From Polyangiaceae bacterium (GTDB taxonomy: Bacteria > Myxococcota_A > Polyangia > Polyangiales > Polyangiaceae), in NCBI GenBank assembly GCA_016712345.1, contig JADJRH010000001.1:4526001-4590000 (forward strand): 64,000 nt of DNA, in the 5' to 3' direction. Shown here piece after piece: positions 58,978-64,000 of the stretch. The notes beneath the pieces were generated by a model. It was not told the DNA's origin. It searched no databases and saw only the letters and a program-made list of their open reading frames with translations. Each line of letters begins with the position of its first letter. Positions within the stretch are counted from its first letter, which is position 1. Made by a program: the position numbers and the translations under genes.

Positions 58978-60660
58978 ATGAGTACACCCGCGATTGGCAT
59001 GCAGCCCATGACGGATCTCGCCGCCGAGGCCGGGATCGACCCTTCACACATTGAAATGTACGGCCGCAACAAGGCCAAGATCGATCTCGCAGCGCTCGAA
59101 AGGCCTCCGGTCGGAAAAGGCCGATTGATCCTCGTCTCGGCCATCAATCCAACCCCCGCGGGAGAAGGAAAAACAACCACCTCTATTGGCCTCGCGATGG
59201 GAATGCGCCGCCTCGGAAAGCGCACCATGTTGTGCCTTCGTGAACCGTCGCTCGGCCCTGTTTTCGGCGTCAAAGGCGGGGGCACGGGCGGTGGCAAAGC
59301 CACGCTCGTTCCGGCCGACGACATCAATCTGCACTTCACCGGCGATCTCCACGCCATCACAACGGCGCACAATCTCCTGTCGGCAATGATCGACAACGCG
59401 TGTCACTTCGGCCTTTCATTCGGCGACAAAGGCGCGATCGACGCGCGCCAAGTCACCTGGGGCCGCACGCTTGACATGAACGATCGCGCGCTTCGAAACG
59501 TGGTTCTCGGCCTTGGCCAAAAAACCGACGGTGTACCTCGCCAAGACCGATTCGACATCACCGCGGCGAGCGAAGTGATGGCCATCTTGGCGCTCGCATC
59601 GAGCCCTGAAGATCTCGAAGCTCGCCTCGGCCGCATCGTTGTCGGCACATCCGCGAGCGGTGCCGCAATCACCGCGTCCGACGTCGGCGCATCGTCGGCC
59701 ATGACAGCGCTCCTTCGCGACGCTCTCAAACCCAATCTCGTTCAAACCGCCGAAGGTGGGCCCGCGCTCGTTCACGCCGGGCCATTTGGCAACATCGCCC
59801 ACGGGTGTAACTCGGTATTGGCCACCAAACTCGGCCTTTCGCTCGGTGACTACACCATTACAGAAGCGGGCTTTGGCTTTGATTTGGGCGGTGAAAAGTT
59901 CCTCGATATCAAGTGTCGCAACATGGGAGTGTTCCCGCGAATGATGGTGCTTGTTGCCACGTTGCGCGCCCTCAAAATGCACGGTGGAGCCCCCGTCAAG
60001 TCCGCAGGTGAACCCAACGAAAAGGCTTTGATGGAAGGCCTTTTGCACCTCGATAAACACCTTGAGACAGCCCAACACTACGGGCTTCCGGTGCTCGTGG
60101 CGATTAACGTCTTTCCCAACGACACGCGCGCTGAAGTGGACTTGGTGCACCAAACAGTGGCCAAACGCGGCGGCAAAGTGGCAGTCAGTGAAGGCTTTTC
60201 AAAAGGCGGTGAAGGCACACTCGACTTGGCGCGCGCCGCTATTGAAATGGCCGACAGCACCGATGCTTCGCCGCCCAATGCCAAGTTCGTTTATGACTTG
60301 GCAGAATCTATCCCTGAAAAAGTTCGCAAAATTGCCACCGTTGTATACGGCGCAAAAGACGTGGCTTTCGTCGGCAAAGCCGAAAAAGACATCACCCGAA
60401 TCAAGGGGCTTGGCTACGACAAACTGCCTGTTTGCATGGCCAAAACCCAACTGTCACTCTCCGACGATCCCACAAAACCCGGTCGCCCGCGCGACTTCAC
60501 ACTCACCGTTCGAGAAGTGCGCCTCTCCGCCGGCGCCGGATTTGTCGTACCGCTCACCGGCGACATGATGACCATGCCGGGTTTGCCCCGTGAACCTGCC
60601 GCCCTCAAAGTCAAACTCATGCCCGACGGCCGCATTAAAGGCCTTATGCAAAACGACTAA
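58978..60660 (+). CDS. fhs: Formate-tetrahydrofolate ligase
   Basis: 560 residues from ATG 58978. N-terminal MTDLAAEAGIDPSHIEMYGR, KAKID; the ATP-binding loop AINPTPAGEGKTTTSIGLAM; then LREPSLGPVFGVKGGGTGGG and INLHFTGDLHAITTAHNLLS, plus FGFDLGGEKFLDIKC. Length and motifs are full, so it should be active. It makes 10-formyl-THF from formate, ATP and THF in one-carbon metabolism. Confidence 0.97.
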   Translation: MSTPAIGMQPMTDLAAEAGIDPSHIEMYGRNKAKIDLAALERPPVGKGRLILVSAINPTPAGEGKTTTSIGLAMGMRRLGKRTMLCLREPSLGPVFGVKGGGTGGGKATLVPADDINLHFTGDLHAITTAHNLLSAMIDNACHFGLSFGDKGAIDARQVTWGRTLDMNDRALRNVVLGLGQKTDGVPRQDRFDITAASEVMAILALASSPEDLEARLGRIVVGTSASGAAITASDVGASSAMTALLRDALKPNLVQTAEGGPALVHAGPFGNIAHGCNSVLATKLGLSLGDYTITEAGFGFDLGGEKFLDIKCRNMGVFPRMMVLVATLRALKMHGGAPVKSAGEPNEKALMEGLLHLDKHLETAQHYGLPVLVAINVFPNDTRAEVDLVHQTVAKRGGKVAVSEGFSKGGEGTLDLARAAIEMADSTDASPPNAKFVYDLAESIPEKVRKIATVVYGAKDVAFVGKAEKDITRIKGLGYDKLPVCMAKTQLSLSDDPTKPGRPRDFTLTVREVRLSAGAGFVVPLTGDMMTMPGLPREPAALKVKLMPDGRIKGLMQND

Positions 60661-61140
60661 GCGCCTAGCCGCCTCGCGACGACCTGAGACGCCTCGATTC
60701 CCGACACGTCGTAATCAACACGGATCCCCGGGGGCGCATGCGCCTCATTCGAACGGCGAGTAACTCGTTGCGGTTGAGTTGTCGATGCAGCAGAAAAGAG
60801 CCCGTTCTGGGAGGTCCGGCGACTTGAGATGTCCATCACGTCGCCATCCACCGGTCTCGCCGGTCTCTCGTTTTCGTCGTGGCTGCGCTCGCCACAGAAC
60901 TCCATCTGGAGAACCCGACGCGCCACGCTGTTCGCTTTTCCGCTTGGCGACGGGCAAGGGTGTCCCAAACGTCTCGACAAGACTGGATCCGTGCCTTGCA
61001 GAACGTTCCGCTAAAGGGAAGTTACCTAGGAGGCACGGAGATCACGGAGATCCACGGAGTTTTTTGTTTGTCGCGCTGCAATGGGTACACACCACCAAGA
61101 TCCCACGCCCGACAGCAAATCGGCTGGGCTTTGCGCGTGA
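60661..61140. repeat. Convergent intergenic region with structured repeat, copy C
   Basis: 60788-61005 is the third copy of the dispersed repeat. Its hairpin is GGCGAC/GTCGCC with an inner GATG/CATC, followed by CCGGTCTCGCCGG, CGTTTTCGTCGTGGCTGCG, CCACAGAACTCCATCTGGAG and ACGGGCAAGGGTGTCCC. At 61034-61058 CACGGAG occurs three times at 9-10 bp spacing. No gene. Confidence 0.78.
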
Positions 61141-62898
61141 CTAAGGCGTTGCAACGGCCACGGGCCCAATTCCACTGGCAGTGATCACCACCGAATCATT
61201 CGCCCACGTCGCTTCGCCGCCCACGTCGGTCAGAATTCGCGAGTGCACAAGCGACGCCGGCGTTTGCCTCACCCACAGCACTTCCGCTTGAGCGGTGCCA
61301 AGGCCGGTTGCTACAGACGGATCTTGCGTGATGCCCTCGGGGATGCTCTCGGCGAGGAGGTTTTTCCAGGTGTACACCCCGTCCGACCCTTCAAAAAGCC
61401 ACACCTCAAGCTGTTGATCAGCGTTTCGAAGCGCCAACACAGCGCCTCCTTTCAGGCCTTTTCGCGCCGCGAGTGCCAGTCTTCGTGCGAGCGGTTTCGG
61501 CGCTTCGAACATGGGGCCCAGGTTTTTCCCGCTAAAGAGTTGACCCTTGTTGTCAATCAGCGCCCAGTCGAGAACGTGATTATTCCCATCTCGTCGCCCC
61601 GCAACAATGAGCGTCCCCTGTGAAATCGCCGCTGCCGCCGGCGAGCCATCCAGATAATTGCCACTCAAGATCTCTTTTGCAGGCGACCAAACCGCGTTTG
61701 GGCCGTTTACCAAATAGCGAGTTTCAACAAGCTGGTTGGAATTGGGAGCATAATAATACGTTGCGATGCCGTCGCGAGTGACCGCCGCTCCCGACAAGCC
61801 ACCTCCCGCATCCCCCACATTCTTGAAGATACCAAGCGGCATTTCCGCCGCATTCACATAAAGGTGCTCAAAGTTATTGTTTTGAACGAAAAGCAGCAGA
61901 TTTTGGCCGGTTTTTGCAAACGAAGGTACGTAGTTTGTGGGGGTTGGGGTGGACCAAAGAGTCACATTGCTCCACGCGCCCGCCTGGTAACGTGCCGCGC
62001 GCCCGCCGCCGCCCTGACGAATCATCGCCGTCACTTCACCATTCGAGTCAAAAGCCGCCGCTGCGTGGGTAAAGTTTGAAAACTCGTTTGCGTCGGAAGT
62101 GACAGTCCACACCGGATTTTGACCCGATGTGTACGTGAGCAGTGTCACTTGAGAGTTGCTCGCACCGGGCTTGGTGGTGATACCGGCTCCAAAAGGCTTT
62201 TTGCAAAAACCGCTCGCGCAAAATTCAGTTGCACAATCTGTATTCGCAAGACACTTTTTGCCCTCGGCGCACACGGCGGCGCACGTTCCGCCGCAGTCCA
62301 CGTCGGTTTCGGTGCCGTCAAGTTGCTGGTTCACGGTGCACAACCCCGACTGGCATGTTCCCTCGTTGCAAATTCCCGCGCCTGAGTTGCAAAGCGTACC
62401 CGGCTTTTTGGGGCCGTGGCCCCCTTGCCCCGCCGCGCAGACATCCCATGTGCAATCGTTTTTGTCGTCGGAGTCGGCGTCAAACGGCGCGTTTGCTACA
62501 AATTCACCCTCTTCGTTGCAATAACTTGTGGCAATGCAATCCCCGGGATTGACATCTTCGAGCACCACGTTTTTTTTCACAGAGGTGATTGTGCATGTTC
62601 CCTCCACACATTCTTTTTGAGTACACTCCGTAGACTGGCAATCGTCGCCACATTCAACAGGTGTGCTTGTGGTTCCCGACGTGGTGGATTCGCCTCCGCC
62701 GCCCGTTGAACTCGATGTTTCTCCACCCGTGGACAACGTGGTTTTTCCGCCCGTGCCGCCCGTCCCGCCAATTCCGCCCGTTCCTCCCGTTGAATCGAGT
62801 TCTCCAGGCGTGATTCCCAAAATACCCTGACAGCCCAGCGCCGGCAAAAAGGCGCTCAAGACAAGGCTGCAAACGCCTTTCACTCGCATCTTGAACAT
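61141..62898 (-). CDS. Large Cys-rich lipoprotein with beta-propeller-like C-terminus
   Basis: 585 residues. The ATG at 62898 overlaps the stop of the upstream gene (TAATG), with GGAGGG upstream. Signal peptide with lipobox (FLPALGC), Gly/Thr linker, a Cys-rich segment of the kind common in myxobacterial surface proteins (CGDDCQSTECTQKECVEGTC; CGGTCAAVCAEGKKC), then about 330 residues of repeated strands resembling a beta-propeller. Coupled to the TPR gene. Confidence 0.82.
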   Translation of the reverse strand: MFKMRVKGVCSLVLSAFLPALGCQGILGITPGELDSTGGTGGIGGTGGTGGKTTLSTGGETSSSTGGGGESTTSGTTSTPVECGDDCQSTECTQKECVEGTCTITSVKKNVVLEDVNPGDCIATSYCNEEGEFVANAPFDADSDDKNDCTWDVCAAGQGGHGPKKPGTLCNSGAGICNEGTCQSGLCTVNQQLDGTETDVDCGGTCAAVCAEGKKCLANTDCATEFCASGFCKKPFGAGITTKPGASNSQVTLLTYTSGQNPVWTVTSDANEFSNFTHAAAAFDSNGEVTAMIRQGGGGRAARYQAGAWSNVTLWSTPTPTNYVPSFAKTGQNLLLFVQNNNFEHLYVNAAEMPLGIFKNVGDAGGGLSGAAVTRDGIATYYYAPNSNQLVETRYLVNGPNAVWSPAKEILSGNYLDGSPAAAAISQGTLIVAGRRDGNNHVLDWALIDNKGQLFSGKNLGPMFEAPKPLARRLALAARKGLKGGAVLALRNADQQLEVWLFEGSDGVYTWKNLLAESIPEGITQDPSVATGLGTAQAEVLWVRQTPASLVHSRILTDVGGEATWANDSVVITASGIGPVAVATP

Positions 62899-63953
62899 TA
62901 CCACTTTCCCTCCAGCGAAATGCCGTTGGGACTCACGCGCACGGCTGTTGAAATGGGTATTTGAGGTGTACCCTTTGAAGCACCTTTATTGGCATTCGAA
63001 GATGGTAAAAGCACCAGCACAACACCCCCGGCGAATAACACCCCTCCAACAATAAATGTGACTGTGGAGCCGGTTGCGAGAGTGATCGCGTCGGCCCGCA
63101 AAGCAAGCCCCGCGGGTGAACACACGTCGCGCGCCGCATCACACGGGCCTCGGTTGCTTTCATTGTATTTGCCAACTGCCATGCTGCCCAGTGCAGCGCC
63201 AAAAGCCGCGCTCACAATACCCAACCCACCCGCGATAAATCCCGCTCCACGAAGGCCAAGTCCACTTGGCGGAGGTGGGGACTTGGGTTCTGTTTGCGTG
63301 GGCGCCAACGTGGCAGTTGCAGTAACTCCGGCGGACCCCACAGAAGCGGTTTCCGCGCCCCATACAGGAATTTCAACATCCACTGTCGAACCGACGTCGG
63401 TGACGGTTACCTCTTTTCTAAAGGGTGGGTGACCCGGTAGAGTGGCCTCTATCGTGTGTACACCGCTATCCACCGGCACCGCAAAACCCCATTGCGCCTC
63501 ACCCAGTGGAACCCCGTCACGAAGCACTGAAAGCCCGGCCGAGCGAGCCCTTTCCGACACAATCACCCTCAGCCGCGCAACCTTGCCCGCGAGCTGTTGC
63601 GCCCTTTCGCGAGCGGCCGATTCGCGCTTTTGTTGGCCTGTATTGGCCATTACGTCTGCGACCTCAGTGTAGAGCAACCACGCACTCGCGAGTTTGCCAA
63701 TTTGCTCGTAACATTCGGCCAAATAAAACTTCGTGCCCGGCGCCGGATCGAGACGCTGACTCTCTTGCAGCTTGGAACACGCTTCATTCCAATCATTTTT
63801 CTTTCGCAGCGTCATCGCATCGTCAAACAGGGCCTGTGCTGCAACTTTGTTGTCCTGACTTGGCTGCGCGCTTGTTGTGCGAGGCAATACCGCGCACATA
63901 AAACCCCCCAACACGATACGGAACAGCCTTTTTTGAAGGGCTCCCAACTTCAT
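62898..63953 (-). CDS. Secreted TPR protein with PEGA-like domain and membrane helices
   Basis: 351 residues from MKLGALQKRLFRIVLGGFMC with signal peptide ending TTSAQP. TPR-like segment (AQALFDDAMTLRKKNDWNEA, RLDPAPGTKFYLAECYEQIG), a PEGA-like beta domain (SAGLSVLRDGVPLGEAQWG), then two C-terminal hydrophobic helices separated by a Cys-containing loop (NRGPCDAARDVCSP). Same architecture as 1923-2975. First gene of a two-gene operon with the lipoprotein. Confidence 0.85.
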   Translation of the reverse strand: MKLGALQKRLFRIVLGGFMCAVLPRTTSAQPSQDNKVAAQALFDDAMTLRKKNDWNEACSKLQESQRLDPAPGTKFYLAECYEQIGKLASAWLLYTEVADVMANTGQQKRESAARERAQQLAGKVARLRVIVSERARSAGLSVLRDGVPLGEAQWGFAVPVDSGVHTIEATLPGHPPFRKEVTVTDVGSTVDVEIPVWGAETASVGSAGVTATATLAPTQTEPKSPPPPSGLGLRGAGFIAGGLGIVSAAFGAALGSMAVGKYNESNRGPCDAARDVCSPAGLALRADAITLATGSTVTFIVGGVLFAGGVVLVLLPSSNANKGASKGTPQIPISTAVRVSPNGISLEGKW

Positions 63954-64000
63954 TGTCGACGTTCACCGAAAGGATCGGATTGAGGCGCTCGCACAGGGGT

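Overview
The window looks like a chromosomal segment of a myxobacterium, most likely a Polyangia/Sorangiineae-type member of the Myxococcota. Evidence: four eukaryote-like Ser/Thr kinase genes in 64 kb, lipoproteins with long Gly/Ser/Thr linkers after the lipobox, secreted TPR proteins with C-terminal membrane helices, a bacterial enhancer-binding protein fused operonically to a giant kinase, and high but uneven GC. Assignment is by gene style only; no rRNA is present. One tRNA (Gly, CCC) was found.

Layout. 0-3 kb: a membrane-anchored kinase and a secreted TPR protein. 3-31 kb: an accessory region of decayed and imported DNA. It holds several small toxin-antitoxin-like modules (PIN/HTH, a broken zeta-like toxin, PIN/antitoxin, RHH/GNAT, ParD/ParE), a large DUF4157 (eCIS-core) protein, a GC-rich pseudo-PP2C/VWA/helical operon resembling a TerY-P triad, orphan two-gene cassettes, a doubly frameshifted pseudogene, PP2C tail remnants, a GFA-family protein, a 2OG-Fe(II) oxygenase, a hairpin-dense 360-bp element, and a tandem duplication of an AAA-ATPase-like/PD-(D/E)XK gene with a 22-bp minisatellite at its ends. 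28.8-39 kb: lipoproteins, an SDR of the PECR type, a TMTC-like membrane protein with TPRs, an MlaF-like ABC ATPase next to a pseudokinase with a GYF-like domain, and a TIR-like protein followed by a small hydrophobic peptide and an orphan protein.

39.6-64 kb is mostly core-like: a sigma54 activator translationally coupled to a kinase/ATPase/TPR giant; a four-gene redox operon (His/Asp-rich protein, small membrane protein, ApbE, diheme ferric-reductase-like membrane protein) divergent from an OmpR/histidine kinase pair whose sensor carries the same kind of His/Asp-rich tract; an esterase-like lipoprotein; a kinase with a 30-bp repeat linker; a degenerate GGDEF protein; a glutamine-synthetase-like enzyme; an iron alcohol dehydrogenase; a fatty-acid hydroxylase; a divergent receiver protein; tRNA-Gly; formate-tetrahydrofolate ligase; and a lipoprotein/TPR operon related to the one at the left end.

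The most interesting signals are in the non-coding and accessory DNA: (i) a ~220-275 bp dispersed repeat at three gene 3' ends, with hairpins conserved while their bases change; (ii) an over-represented palindrome GTGTACAC (18 by eye) absent from 9.2-33.0 kb; (iii) a nested-hairpin cluster at 23.75-24.11 kb and a related inverted-repeat element at 39.6 kb; (iv) the His/Asp-rich sensor/redox pairing; (v) the TIR-like locus. All counts and alignments were done by eye.
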